Shown here piece by piece: positions 15,718 through 25,261 of a stretch of 64,000 bases of DNA. This stretch comes from Marinobacter bryozoorum (lineage in GTDB: Bacteria; Pseudomonadota; Gammaproteobacteria; Pseudomonadales; Oleiphilaceae). Where the stretch lies: NCBI RefSeq assembly GCF_023156245.1, contig NZ_JAKZAH010000009.1, forward strand, positions 1-64,000. The letters are read 5' to 3'. Positions within the stretch are counted from its first letter, which is position 1. Each line of letters starts with the position of its first letter. The notes beneath the pieces were generated by a model. That model ran no database searches. It saw nothing but the letters and a program-made list of their open reading frames with translations, and was not told where the DNA came from. The translations under genes were made by a program, and so were the position numbers.

Positions 15718-17529
15718 CATATCGGGAGGCGAGGCAGCGCCTCCGGCCTGGCCGGTTTGCACCCGCCATTGGGCGGCATAGGGGCCGTTCTTATGGATGA
15801 GGCTGTTGTGGTCGCCTTCCTCGACAATCCGTCCGTTTTCGACCACGGCGATGGTATCGGCATCTACGATCGTTGAAAGCCGGTGGGCAATCATGATCAC
15901 CGTACGGTTGTGCCCAATACGCCTGAGGGAGCGCTGGATGGCAGCCTCGGTTTCGTTATCCACGGCACTGGTTGCCTCGTCCAGCACCAGGACAGGCGGA
16001 TTCTTCAGCAGCGCCCGGGCCAGGGATAACCGCTGGCGCTGGCCACCGGAGAGGCGAATGCCCCGTTCACCCACCGGTGTGTCCAGCCCTTCCGGCAGCG
16101 CCGAAATGAATGACCAGGCTTCCGCTGTCCGTGCCGCCTCGATGATTTCCTCTTCGGTGGCGTCGGGTTTGCCGTAGGCCAGGTTGTCGCGGATGCTGCC
16201 CTCAAACAGGTAGACATCCTGGCTGACCAGGCCAATGGCATCCCGCAGCGATTTCAGGCTCACTTCATGGACCGGCTGGCCGTCGATGCGGATGTCGCCA
16301 TGGGACGGGTCGTAGAAGCGCAGCAGCAGTTTGATCAATGTGGACTTGCCGGACCCGGTCGCGCCCACCAGGGCCAGTGTGTTGCCGGCGGGAACCTGCA
16401 GGGTAATGTGTTCAACACCAGCGCCACTGCCGGTGTAATGGAAACTCACCCGATTGAACGCGACCTCGCCACGCACAGGCTGTTTCAGGGGAGTTCCCGC
16501 GACGTCAGGAATAGTCACCGGCTCTGCCAGCAAATCCAGAATCCGACGGGTGCTGGCCATGGCCCGCTCGAACAGGTCGATGACCGCTGCCAGACCGGTC
16601 AGCGGCCAGAGCAGGCGCTGGGTGAGGAATACCAGCACGCCATAGGCGCCGACGTTCAGGTTGCCTTCCAGGGCCATCATGCCGCCGACCGTGAAAGTGG
16701 CCAGGAAGCCGGCCAGGATCGCCATGCGAATGACCGGAATAAACGCCGAACTGATGCGGATGGCGCGCCGGTTGGCATCCACGTAGGCTTCGCTGGCCTC
16801 TTTCAGGCGCCGGGCTTCCCGTTGCTCGGCGGTGAAGCTCTTGATGGTGGCGATGCCGCCCAGGTTATTGGCCAGGCGGCTGGACAGGTCACCCACCTTC
16901 TTCCGCACATCGGCGTAGAGTGGGCCGGCTTTGCGCTGGAAGTAGAAGGCACCCCAGATAATCAGGGGAATCGGCGTAAAAGCCAGTAACGCAATGAGCG
17001 GTGACAGCACGAAGAACACGGCGCCCACTGCCACCACTGTCACACCCACCTGGATCATGGCGTTGGCGCCGCCGTCCAGAAAACGCTCCAGCTGGTTCAC
17101 GTCATCGTTCATGGTGGCCACCAGCTGACCGGAGCTGTTGGCTTCGAAGAAGCTCATATCCAGGCGCTGGGCGTGTTCGTAGGCGTCCTGGCGAAGGTCC
17201 GACTGCAGGCGCTGGGCCAGGTTGCGCCAGAGAATCTGGAACAGGTACTCGAACAGCGATTCCCCGGCCCAGATAAAGAACGTCAGCACCGCCAGGATTG
17301 TGATCTGTTCCTGCGCTGTCTCAAAGCCCAGTCCGGCAACGAAGCTCTCTTCCTGGTTCACCACCACATCAATGGCAACACCGATAAGGATCTCGGGGGC
17401 AATGTCGAAGAGCTTGTTGATGATGGAGCAGGTGGTGGCCGCAATGATCTGTCGGCGATAACCGCGGGCGTATCGAAGCAGCCGGCCGAGGGCGGCGAAG
17501 CTGCTGGTGTGCCGGTCGCTTGAAGTCAT
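15712..17529 (-). CDS. Exporter-type ABC transporter, fused permease-ATPase
   Basis: About 605 residues from the ATG at 17529 (AGGAAGCCCACC upstream). An N-terminal type-IV exporter membrane domain of six helices (about 25-330) is fused to an ATPase domain with Walker A VGATGSGKSTLIKLLLRF, signature IRLSGGQRQRLSLARAL and Walker B VLVLDEATSAVDNE. It works as a homodimer half-transporter by family rule. Inside a siderophore-uptake cluster this type has two precedents: siderophore export, and YbtPQ/IrtAB-like import. Which applies is not decidable here. A TATAAA about 60 bases upstream hints at its own promoter. Confidence 0.9.
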   Translation of the reverse strand: MTSSDRHTSSFAALGRLLRYARGYRRQIIAATTCSIINKLFDIAPEILIGVAIDVVVNQEESFVAGLGFETAQEQITILAVLTFFIWAGESLFEYLFQILWRNLAQRLQSDLRQDAYEHAQRLDMSFFEANSSGQLVATMNDDVNQLERFLDGGANAMIQVGVTVVAVGAVFFVLSPLIALLAFTPIPLIIWGAFYFQRKAGPLYADVRKKVGDLSSRLANNLGGIATIKSFTAEQREARRLKEASEAYVDANRRAIRISSAFIPVIRMAILAGFLATFTVGGMMALEGNLNVGAYGVLVFLTQRLLWPLTGLAAVIDLFERAMASTRRILDLLAEPVTIPDVAGTPLKQPVRGEVAFNRVSFHYTGSGAGVEHITLQVPAGNTLALVGATGSGKSTLIKLLLRFYDPSHGDIRIDGQPVHEVSLKSLRDAIGLVSQDVYLFEGSIRDNLAYGKPDATEEEIIEAARTAEAWSFISALPEGLDTPVGERGIRLSGGQRQRLSLARALLKNPPVLVLDEATSAVDNETEAAIQRSLRRIGHNRTVIMIAHRLSTIVDADTIAVVENGRIVEEGDHNSLIHKNGPYAAQWRVQTGQAGGAASPPDMN

Positions 17530-17613
17530 GGTGGGCTTCCTTTGTGCCGTCTGGCCTGAGGGTCGGGAAGGGTAGCGAATTCTTTTCGATTTATAAAACA
17601 TAGTGATGTCCAC

Positions 17614-19611
17614 TCAGCCCGGCGTCCGGTACATCCGGAACAGGAAGTAGCCACCGCCAATCAGTGTGGCCACCAGTCCGGCAGGAAGTTCGTAGGGATA
17701 GACCAGCGAGCGGGCCAGCCAGTCGGCCCAGAGCATCAGCAGGCTGCCAATGATAAAGGCTGCCAGCAGTTGCGGCAGCGCTTTCTGGTAGCCCAGTAGG
17801 CGGGCCAGGTGAGGTGCCATCAGGCCGACGAAGGATAACGGTCCCACCACCAGGGTGGCCGCTGCGGTCATGACCGCAGCCAGGAGCAGGAGCAGCAGCC
17901 GTACCGGGGCAAGCGGGAGGCCCAGTGACCTGGCCGCACTGTCACCAAGGGGCATCAGGTCCAGCCACCGGCTCGCCAGCAATGCAAGCAGGGCCAGCAC
18001 CGGTGTCAGGATGATCAACGCCAGGGCATCTGTCTGGCCGGACAGCCAGGTGGAGCCAGACAACCAGTTGAGCAGGGTTACCGCCTGGGCATCGCCCATC
18101 GCCAGCACCATGCGAATACCCGCGTCCAGCAGCGCCGAGACCGCAATACCGCCCAGCAGCAGGCGCTGGGGTGAAAATTCACTGCGCCGGCTGAGGGCCA
18201 GCAGGGCCAGCAGCACCAGTGTTCCTCCCAGCCCGCCGGCCAGTATCTGCAGGGCGCGGTTGCCATTGCCCACGGTGAGCACCAGCAACACCATGCCCAT
18301 GGCCGCGCCGGTGCTGATGCCCAGCAATTCGGGACTGGCCATGGGGTTACGGGTCAGGCGCTGCACGATCACGCCGGCACCGGCGAGTAATGCTCCTGCC
18401 AGAAGTGCCGTCGTCATCCGTGGTACCCGCATGGCCAGGATGGCGGTTTCTCCGCCGGGCAGGGTCCATTGCCAGCCCTGCCAGGTCGGACCTAGCGTCA
18501 GCGTAACGACCAGGCTGAGGAGGGTGAGAATGGTCAGGCCGACTACGCCCGCCCGTGAGAACTTGCGGCGGGAGGACGCCATGACGACATCCTGGCGGGA
18601 AGGTGGTGACATCAAGCGGTTACGGGTCAGTACCCACAGCAGTATCGGCCCGCCGATCAATGCCGTTGCTGCGCCAGTGGGGAACAACAGATGGCCAAAC
18701 GCGAGTGTCAATTGTTGGGCCAGTCCATCGGCCACCAGACACAACAGCGCGCCGGTCAGGGCACTGGCCAGCAGGCGCTGCCGGAGGGTGCGGGCGCCCA
18801 GCATGCGGACGATGGCCGGTGCCGCCAGGCCAATAAAACCCACCACCCCCACGTGACTGACCGTCAGTGCAGTCAGGTATACCGCCAACGCGAGGGCCAG
18901 GGTGCGGATGGTGCCGGGGGACAACCCAAGGGAGCGAACACCCTCCGTACCCAGGTCCAGCGCCTGTAACGGGCGCCAGAGCACCAGCACAATACCACTG
19001 GCCAGCAGCAGGCGGGGAATCAGGGAGAGGGTGCTGGCCCAATCGTTCTGGCTGAGTTCACCGGCGCCCCAGATAAACAGCCCCGCCAGCTGCTCCTGAT
19101 TGAACAGCAGGATGACCGTGTTGATCGCGCCCAGGTACAGGCTGACGATGAGGCCGCACAGTGTCAGCGTCAATGGGTCAAACCCGCGCCTTGCGCCCAT
19201 CATCAGTACCAGTCCCAGCGCCCCCAGGCCGCCCGCCATGGCCCAGGCTTCCCGCCATAACAGCAGGCCCGGTGCCAGTAACATGACCAGGCCAAGCACC
19301 AGTTGGGCACCGGCTGCCACCCCGAGGGTTGTCGGGGCTGCCAGTGGGTTGCGGAGCACCTGCTGCACCAGGGTGCCGGCAAAGCCCAGGGCGGCGCCGA
19401 CAAGCAGCGCCATGGTAAGCCTTGGTAGCAGTGTGAAGTGAAGCACGGCCTGGTCGAAGGAGGCCGAGGCGGACAACAGCAAGGCCCCCGGCAAGCGGTC
19501 AAGGTTGTCGTGGCTGGTAGCCGGGGAGAGTAGTAGCCCGGCGACCAGCAGTAAAAGGGCGGTCAGACCAAACTTGGCCCAGGGGCGATTCTTTGCGAAT
19601 GTCGTACTCAT
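17614..19611 (-). CDS. fhuB: Ferric hydroxamate ABC permease, fused double FecCD (FhuB type)
   Basis: About 665 residues from the ATG at 19611, which overlaps the stop of fhuD (ATGA); the frame stays open 29 codons upstream inside fhuD but the overlap start is convincing. Two homologous FecCD permease halves are fused (about 10-335 and 345-665), giving some twenty transmembrane helices, as in E. coli FhuB (660). Each half has the GFAGTLVQQVLRNPLA / GAGVIVQRLTRNPMAS type motif and the PHLARLLG or PAIVRMLG coupling segment. It moves ferric hydroxamate siderophore across the inner membrane with FhuC and FhuD. Confidence 0.94.
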   Translation of the reverse strand: MSTTFAKNRPWAKFGLTALLLLVAGLLLSPATSHDNLDRLPGALLLSASASFDQAVLHFTLLPRLTMALLVGAALGFAGTLVQQVLRNPLAAPTTLGVAAGAQLVLGLVMLLAPGLLLWREAWAMAGGLGALGLVLMMGARRGFDPLTLTLCGLIVSLYLGAINTVILLFNQEQLAGLFIWGAGELSQNDWASTLSLIPRLLLASGIVLVLWRPLQALDLGTEGVRSLGLSPGTIRTLALALAVYLTALTVSHVGVVGFIGLAAPAIVRMLGARTLRQRLLASALTGALLCLVADGLAQQLTLAFGHLLFPTGAATALIGGPILLWVLTRNRLMSPPSRQDVVMASSRRKFSRAGVVGLTILTLLSLVVTLTLGPTWQGWQWTLPGGETAILAMRVPRMTTALLAGALLAGAGVIVQRLTRNPMASPELLGISTGAAMGMVLLVLTVGNGNRALQILAGGLGGTLVLLALLALSRRSEFSPQRLLLGGIAVSALLDAGIRMVLAMGDAQAVTLLNWLSGSTWLSGQTDALALIILTPVLALLALLASRWLDLMPLGDSAARSLGLPLAPVRLLLLLLAAVMTAAATLVVGPLSFVGLMAPHLARLLGYQKALPQLLAAFIIGSLLMLWADWLARSLVYPYELPAGLVATLIGGGYFLFRMYRTPG

Positions 19612-20543
19612 GGGTGTTGCGTCCCGTTCGCCTGGATCAGTTGGTCGGCCAGCATCCTGGCCATGCGGGGCACACTGGCGACGCCGCCAAAGGTCCATAC
19701 CGGACCGACACCGGTGACCCGTTCGTGACGGGCCATGGGCAGCCAGGGCCAGAGATCGCTGGACTGTACCCGTTGCTGGTCGGCTTCCGGCCAGGGTTCG
19801 ATATAGATCAGCCAGGCGTCCGGGTGGCCGCCCAGGTCAGCCAGGGTTCCGGGGGTGAAGCCCCAAAGGTTGGTGGGGCGGTTCCAGACGTTACGCAGTC
19901 CGGCCAGCTCCAGGGCCTGGTTGAGCATGGAAGTGTCGCCGTGGATACGGAGCCGGCGGTCGTCCAGGAAACGCACCAGGAAGGCTGGTTGACCCACCAG
20001 TCCGGCGTGGGCCAGTCGCTGGCGGGTTTGGGCTATATTCTGTTCGGCCTCGGTGATGACCTGGCGGGCCTTTGCCTCCCGGTCCAGTACCTTGCCAAGG
20101 GTGACCAGGTGCTCCCGGGCCCGGTCCCACGGATTGCTACCGGCCGCGTAGGTGGTCTGTACCAGGGTGGGGGCGATGGCTTCCAGAGCCGGCACTGCCG
20201 CCATCAGGTGACCGGACACCAGGATCAGATCCGGCTCCAGGGCGCGGATCGCTTCCAGGTTCGGGGACTGCCGTCGGCCGATGGACTTTACACCCTCCGG
20301 CAGGGATGGCTCGGCCACCCACTTCTGGTAACCCTCGGCTTCGGCGACGCCGACAGGCTCCACCCCAAGCGCCAGCAGATGTTCCACCAGCCACCAGTTC
20401 AGAGCCACAACCCGCTGCGGAGTCTGCTCCAGACGCAGTTCGCCGGCGTCGTGTTTGACCACGACACCGGCGCTGGCGGAGAGGCTGAACAGCATCAGAA
20501 ACAGGGCCCACAAGGCGGGCCCCGGGTGTTTGCCTTTCAGCAT
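19608..20543 (-). CDS. fhuD: Iron-siderophore periplasmic binding protein (FhuD type)
   Basis: 311 residues with an N-terminal signal peptide (cleavage near SASAG, residue 26) and no lipobox cysteine, so soluble in the periplasm. The TroA/FhuD-type fold is indicated by QRVVALNWWLVEHLLALGVEPVGVAE near residues 44-69 and the SPNLEAIRALEPDLILVSG segment. NWWLVE resembles FhuD of E. coli (EWLPVE). It is translationally coupled to fhuB and separated by four bases from the receptor gene, so receptor, binding protein and permease form one operon. Confidence 0.92.
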   Translation of the reverse strand: MLKGKHPGPALWALFLMLFSLSASAGVVVKHDAGELRLEQTPQRVVALNWWLVEHLLALGVEPVGVAEAEGYQKWVAEPSLPEGVKSIGRRQSPNLEAIRALEPDLILVSGHLMAAVPALEAIAPTLVQTTYAAGSNPWDRAREHLVTLGKVLDREAKARQVITEAEQNIAQTRQRLAHAGLVGQPAFLVRFLDDRRLRIHGDTSMLNQALELAGLRNVWNRPTNLWGFTPGTLADLGGHPDAWLIYIEPWPEADQQRVQSSDLWPWLPMARHERVTGVGPVWTFGGVASVPRMARMLADQLIQANGTQHP

Positions 20544-20547
20544 GCCA

Positions 20548-22725
20548 TTAATAGTCCACGGAGTAGGTCAGGGAGTAGGTGCGGCCCTGGCCCTTGAAAT
20601 CGAACAGGTCCTCGAAACCGTAGAACAGTTGCGCCCGCTGACCCCAGACGGTGTCGTACTGCTCATCCAGCAGGTTGGTGACGGCGAAGTTCAGGCGACC
20701 AAGGGGCAGTTGCCGTGCCGCGAGCAGGTCGAAGGTGGTGTAACCGTCAATCTCGTCACCGGCGTCGTCATCAATATCGAAGGCTTTTGAGCCCTGCAGG
20801 CGCACCGAGTTGAGGTCGTCCCGCCAGCGAACGAAGGCGGTGGCGTTGGGCAGGCTTGCCGCCGTGACCACGTTCTTCTCCCAGTCACCGTCTTCGTCCT
20901 CAACTTCCGAACGGACATAGTGACCGGTGCCTCCGAATGCCCAGTTGTCCGTGGCTCGCCAGGTCACGGCACCTTCCACGCCATAATCCCGGGACTTATT
21001 GTCTTCCACGTCCACCGTCAGGGTGGTGCGGTTGGTCACCGCTTCCTTGTCAGACCAGGTGTAGTAGGCGGCAACCTGGGCATCCCAGCGAGCCTGGTAG
21101 GTTCGCCAGCCGAGTTCGACCTGGTTGGTCTCCAGCCCCGGGATCGGGTTGTCGTCGATATTGAGGGAGTCGGTCAGTACGTAGCGACCGCCCTGTTCTT
21201 CATAGGTGCCCCGTCCAGCGACCTTGCCCGGATCCGGGATTTCAAAGCCCTGGCTGACATTGGCCCAGACCTGGTGGTCATCGCTGAGGTTATAGATGGC
21301 GCCGGCGTTCAGGAGGGTGACATCATAGTTGCTGTCGCCACCGGGGATGGCGTCAGCGCCGGTGACCAGGCCACGCTCGGCCTCCACCGCCTGCTGTGTG
21401 CCTACGAAGTCTTCCATTTCAAGGCGGGCGTAGCGCTGGCGAATGCCGGCATTGAGCTGGAGCTTGTCGGTGACATCCCACTCTCCCTGCAGGAAGGCGG
21501 CGATGCCCTCAACCCGGTAGTCCGGATAGCGATCAACGGTGAACTCTTCATCGAATACCAGGCCCCCGCTGGGGAGTGAGGTGCTGTTGTCGAAAATCAT
21601 CTGTGATGCCGAGAAGTCTTCCCGGTCCAGGTCGATGCCGTAGTTGAGCCTGGCGCTTCCGAAATCCTTGGCCAGCAAGCCCTTGATCAGATACTGGCGA
21701 GTCTCCTGGCTGGACGCACCGAAGTAACTCTGGGGCAGGGTAGCCCGCTGGTAGGGGTAGGGATGGAATGCCGACTCTTCGTTACGCATGGAAGCTTGCA
21801 GGTAGGCGGTCTGCCCCAGGAAGTCCCGGTGCTGGTACGACAGGTTGAACATATACCGATCTGTCTCAGGGTCCCGGTCGCTGGAAAAGCCGTCACGGAT
21901 CTCCGGGCTGTTAATCTCGGTCAGGTAAGGCCCCAGCCAGACACCGTCATCGCCCTCATAGCGGGAACGGTAAAGCTGTGCCGTCAGGTCCAGGCTCTGG
22001 TTGTCATCGAGGCGGATCCGGGTGCTGCCCAGCACGTCGACGCTGCGGTTGTATTGCAGGTCGGTCTGGGAAATGTCCGGCATGATGCGTTCGCCGTCTC
22101 CATCGTACATGGCACCATTGTCCTGGGCGGCGATGGCAAGCCGACCCTTGATGGTGTCGTTGCCCCCGGCGATGGACTGACCCACCCGGAACTTGCGATC
22201 CTCGGTGTTGTTGAAGCCGCTGGCAGCGCCCAGTTCGGTGCTGAAACGGGCATCGCCTTGCTCACCCTTTTTGGTGATGATGTTGACGATGCCGCCTGTG
22301 CTGCCGCCACCGTAGATTGCCGTGGCACCGGAGAGCACTTCAATCCGCTCCACGTTGAACGGATCGATGGAGTCAAACTGACGACTCAGCCCCCGGGAGC
22401 CGTTCAGGGAAACGCCGTCGATCATGACCAGTACGCTGCGCCCCCGCATATTCTGGCCGTAGTTGGTGCGGGTTTCAGGTGCCAGGTCCATGCCGGGTAC
22501 CAACTTGCCGACAACGGTTTTCAGGTCCTGCCCTGAGCGGAGTTGTTCTTCCAGGTCCTCACCCTCCAGTACCCAGACCGTCCCGGGTACCTGGCTGATC
22601 TGCGCTGGCGAGCGGCTACCGACGACGACCAGTTCGTCCAGCGACTGGGGAGCTGCATGCAGTGTCAGGGGGGCGGCGACCGCCAGCGACAGCAGGGTTC
22701 GTTGTGCAAACATTGGTACCGGCAT
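20548..22725 (-). CDS. TonB-dependent ferric siderophore receptor, IutA-like
   Basis: About 725 residues from the ATG at 22725, which has AAGGAGAAA upstream. A signal peptide ends near residue 24, followed by the TonB box region LDELVVVGS and a plug domain (to about 165), then a 22-strand barrel ending in an aromatic-rich terminus (SLTYSVDY). Long stretches follow the aerobactin receptor IutA as I remember it: NMRGRSVLVMIDGVSLN, SRQFDSIDPFNVERIEV, SGATAIYGGGSTGGI, SQGFEIPDPGK and VWGQRAQLFY. A citrate-hydroxamate siderophore of the aerobactin class is therefore the likely ligand. In E. coli aerobactin also enters through FhuBCD, matching the genes here. Confidence 0.92.
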   Translation of the reverse strand: MPVPMFAQRTLLSLAVAAPLTLHAAPQSLDELVVVGSRSPAQISQVPGTVWVLEGEDLEEQLRSGQDLKTVVGKLVPGMDLAPETRTNYGQNMRGRSVLVMIDGVSLNGSRGLSRQFDSIDPFNVERIEVLSGATAIYGGGSTGGIVNIITKKGEQGDARFSTELGAASGFNNTEDRKFRVGQSIAGGNDTIKGRLAIAAQDNGAMYDGDGERIMPDISQTDLQYNRSVDVLGSTRIRLDDNQSLDLTAQLYRSRYEGDDGVWLGPYLTEINSPEIRDGFSSDRDPETDRYMFNLSYQHRDFLGQTAYLQASMRNEESAFHPYPYQRATLPQSYFGASSQETRQYLIKGLLAKDFGSARLNYGIDLDREDFSASQMIFDNSTSLPSGGLVFDEEFTVDRYPDYRVEGIAAFLQGEWDVTDKLQLNAGIRQRYARLEMEDFVGTQQAVEAERGLVTGADAIPGGDSNYDVTLLNAGAIYNLSDDHQVWANVSQGFEIPDPGKVAGRGTYEEQGGRYVLTDSLNIDDNPIPGLETNQVELGWRTYQARWDAQVAAYYTWSDKEAVTNRTTLTVDVEDNKSRDYGVEGAVTWRATDNWAFGGTGHYVRSEVEDEDGDWEKNVVTAASLPNATAFVRWRDDLNSVRLQGSKAFDIDDDAGDEIDGYTTFDLLAARQLPLGRLNFAVTNLLDEQYDTVWGQRAQLFYGFEDLFDFKGQGRTYSLTYSVDY

Positions 22726-22759
22726 TACGTGTTTCTCCTTATGCAAATAAAGCGCAAGT

Positions 22760-22778
22760 GTAAATGATTCTCATAAAG
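22760..22778. promoter_or_regulatory. Fur box of the receptor operon
   Basis: The 19-mer containing AAATGATTCTCAT matches the Fur consensus at about 12 of its 17 core positions. It lies 35-53 bases before the receptor start, the expected place for iron repression. Confidence 0.7.
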
Positions 22779-22879
22779 ATTCAATACAATTGGCTTTGAG
22801 TCGAAGGAGAAACGGACGGTTTGCCATGACCGGAAGGGCAACAGGTAGAAGGCTTGGGGGGGCGCTATCAGGGACCGGA

Positions 22880-23599
22880 TTACTGGCAGGGGTCGTACAA
22901 ACGGCTGACCAGTACAGGCACGGCAGTTTCCACCCGCAGGATCCGCGGGCCAAGGTGTATGCCCTCGCAGCCTGCCTCTATCAGCTTGTCCACTTCATAG
23001 GGAATGAAGCCGCCTTCCGGGCCGATACACAGAGTAGCGGGTCGGTCCAGGTTAACCGGGCAGGGTGTGCGGGTGCCCGGATGGGCGACCAGCCCCGGGC
23101 GGCCGGTGAGCAATGCAGGTAACTCGTCCTCCACAAAGGGCTTGAAGCGCTGGCGGATATGCACCCGGGGCATCGCGGTATCCATCGCCTGCTCAAGGCC
23201 CAGGGTGAGATTCTCCCGCAGGTGATCCGGTTGCAGCCAGGGGGTTTGCCAGAAGCTTTTTTCCACCTTGTAGCTGTTGATCAGCCAGATATCCTTGATA
23301 CCGAGGGACGCTACGGTCTGGAGTACCCGCCGGAACATCTTGGGGCGGGGCATGGCCAGTACCAGGGTCAGGGGCAGGGGTGTCGGTGCAGACTGGTCGA
23401 GGTTCAGGGCGAGTTCAGCGGCCTCATCGGTGAGCCGCGTAATGGTGCCGGTTCCCATGGGCCCGTCTTCCAGCCCGACAGGCAGGGTGTCGCCTTCGCT
23501 GGCCTTGAGGACAGTTACCAAGTGGTCACGGCGCCGCCCGGTCAGCCGCGCCGAATGCTCGCCGGTCAGGTCACCGGCGGACAGCAGGGCCAGGTTCAT
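22880..23599 (-). CDS. rsmE: 16S rRNA (uracil1498-N3)-methyltransferase
   Basis: 239-residue SPOUT-class methyltransferase that methylates U1498 of 16S rRNA in the 30S decoding centre. The C-terminal knot motif CIGPEGGFIPYEVDKL followed by HLGPRILRVETA is diagnostic; the N-terminal PUA-like segment includes RRRDHLVTVLKASEGD. Its start overlaps the tatC stop by four bases, so it is the last gene of the tat transcription unit. Confidence 0.95.
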   Translation of the reverse strand: MNLALLSAGDLTGEHSARLTGRRRDHLVTVLKASEGDTLPVGLEDGPMGTGTITRLTDEAAELALNLDQSAPTPLPLTLVLAMPRPKMFRRVLQTVASLGIKDIWLINSYKVEKSFWQTPWLQPDHLRENLTLGLEQAMDTAMPRVHIRQRFKPFVEDELPALLTGRPGLVAHPGTRTPCPVNLDRPATLCIGPEGGFIPYEVDKLIEAGCEGIHLGPRILRVETAVPVLVSRLYDPCQ

Positions 23600-24375
23600 A
23601 CGTCGTCAGGGTAGCCGTCATCCGGCCGGTGACGAACGGCCAGGTAGCCGAACAGAATACCAATCTCGAACAGCAGCCACATGGGTACCGCCAGCAGCGT
23701 CTGGGAAATCAGGTCCGGTGGTGTCAGCAGCATGCCGATAATAAAACAGCCGACCACCACGTAGGGACGCTTGGCGGCGAGGTCCCTGGGCGTTGTGGCA
23801 CCGGACAGGATCATCAGGATGGTCGCGATGGGTATTTCGAAGGCGACGCCAAAGGCAAAGAACATCTTCAGCACGAAATTCAGGTAGCTGGTGATATCCG
23901 GCAGCTCAACAATGCCTTCCGGGCCGATGGCAGTAAAGAAGTTGAACACCAGCGGAAACACCACGTAGTAGGCGAACACGGCGCCCAGATAGAACAGCAG
24001 TATCGACGAGAACAGGATGGGAAACGCCAGCTTTTTCTCGTGGGCGTACAAGCCGGGGGCAATAAAGGCCCAGAGCTGGTAAAGAATGACCGGGATGGCC
24101 ACAAACACGGCCAGCACCAGCGCCAGCTTCATGGGCGCAAAGAACGTGGCGGTAATGTCGGTGGCAATCATGCTCTGGCCCACCGGCAGCAGTTCCATCA
24201 ACGGGCCGGCCATAATCAGGTAGAGCTCGTTGCGGAACGGAAACAGCACCGCAAAGCACAGCAGCACGGCGAGGACCATCTTCAACAGACGGTTACGCAG
24301 TTCCAGCAGGTGCTCGATCAGGGGCATTTCCTGCTGTTCTTCAGGTGGTAACTGGCCCGGGGAGGCTGAACTCAT
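23596..24375 (-). CDS. tatC: Sec-independent protein translocase subunit TatC
   Basis: 259 residues, the multi-spanning core of the twin-arginine translocase. It binds the RR signal peptide together with TatB. The N-terminal cytoplasmic motif MPLIEHLLELRNRLLK is typical, and six transmembrane helices follow (first at LAVLLCFAVLFPF). The conserved periplasmic loop with WAFIAPGLYAHEKK and FGVAFEIPIA are present. Start overlaps the tatB stop (ATGA). Confidence 0.96.
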   Translation of the reverse strand: MSSASPGQLPPEEQQEMPLIEHLLELRNRLLKMVLAVLLCFAVLFPFRNELYLIMAGPLMELLPVGQSMIATDITATFFAPMKLALVLAVFVAIPVILYQLWAFIAPGLYAHEKKLAFPILFSSILLFYLGAVFAYYVVFPLVFNFFTAIGPEGIVELPDITSYLNFVLKMFFAFGVAFEIPIATILMILSGATTPRDLAAKRPYVVVGCFIIGMLLTPPDLISQTLLAVPMWLLFEIGILFGYLAVRHRPDDGYPDDV

Positions 24376-24914
24376 GAATGGCGTTCCGGTTTGTCGTTCG
24401 GTGTTTCCCCGTTTCCGTCGTCAGAGCCGTGGGAGGGTGATGCCGGGGGCTGCTGGTCTTTCCGGATCACGGCGTGGGGGTCATGACCTGCCTCAGGGGG
24501 CTGCCAGTCACGTGTGCGCTGACGGTCGTCCGCGGTAGCATCGTCCTTTGCGGTGATCTCGCTGGAATCTCCGGCCGTGTCGGCCATTCTGCGTTTTGCC
24601 GGTGCGGAGCGGGCCTTGCCGGTGTCCTTGTCCGAGAGAATCATCTTCTCGTATTCCTTCGCTTCGTCCAGGGCACCCCGCACGCTTTTTTCCACGTCTT
24701 CCAGGCCAATATCACCCGCCTTTCGGAGCTCCTTGCGCAGTTCATCGGCCTTGAGCTGGCGGTCCAGTTCAGTGGTGAACTGGCTGACCATGCGACGGGC
24801 ACTGCCAACCCATCGACCGGCGGTGCGGGCAGCCACGGGCAAACGCTCCGGCCCCAGGACCAGCAAGGCGATGATGGCGCAGATCACCAGCTCAATAAAG
24901 CCGATATCGAACAT
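24372..24914 (-). CDS. tatB: Sec-independent protein translocase subunit TatB
   Basis: 180 residues: an N-terminal membrane helix FDIGFIELVICAIIALLVLGPERLP (with the TatB-type conserved glutamate in the helix start and the GPERLP turn), an amphipathic helix, then a long acidic, disordered tail to the end. TatB joins TatC in the receptor complex. It lies 11 bases after tatA and overlaps tatC. Confidence 0.95.
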   Translation of the reverse strand: MFDIGFIELVICAIIALLVLGPERLPVAARTAGRWVGSARRMVSQFTTELDRQLKADELRKELRKAGDIGLEDVEKSVRGALDEAKEYEKMILSDKDTGKARSAPAKRRMADTAGDSSEITAKDDATADDRQRTRDWQPPEAGHDPHAVIRKDQQPPASPSHGSDDGNGETPNDKPERHS

Positions 24915-24925
24915 GCAGCGACGAC

Positions 24926-25162
24926 TCAGCTATGGGTTTTTTCGTCAGATTTCTCGGCGCTGGCGCTGTAGGCCTTGGACTCCTCACCTTTTTCAAGGGA
25001 GTCAGTCTTTTCTGTCTGGCCGTCGTCGTCATCGTTCATGGACTTCTTGAAGCCCCGGATGGCACCACCAAGGTCAGTGCCGATATTGCGCAGCTTCTTG
25101 GTTCCGAACAACAGAATCACAATGCCCAGAACAATCAGAAGTTGCCAGATACTAATACCCAT
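24926..25162 (-). CDS. tatA: Sec-independent protein translocase subunit TatA
   Basis: 78 residues, with the TatA layout: short N-terminus MGISIWQ, transmembrane helix [25 protein letters not shown] with the FGTKKLR hinge, and an amphipathic helix [11 protein letters not shown]. TatA oligomerises to form the translocation path. First gene of tatABC here, 99 bases after hisE. Confidence 0.96.
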   Translation of the reverse strand: MGISIWQLLIVLGIVILLFGTKKLRNIGTDLGGAIRGFKKSMNDDDDGQTEKTDSLEKGEESKAYSASAEKSDEKTHS

Positions 25163-25261
25163 CTCTCAGGACCCCTTTGGTTAACTTGCCTGAACTCAAT
25201 TGTACGCCAACGGCGCAGGTATCCGAACACCCCAGAAGGAGTACTCCGGTGTCTTGTTTGA

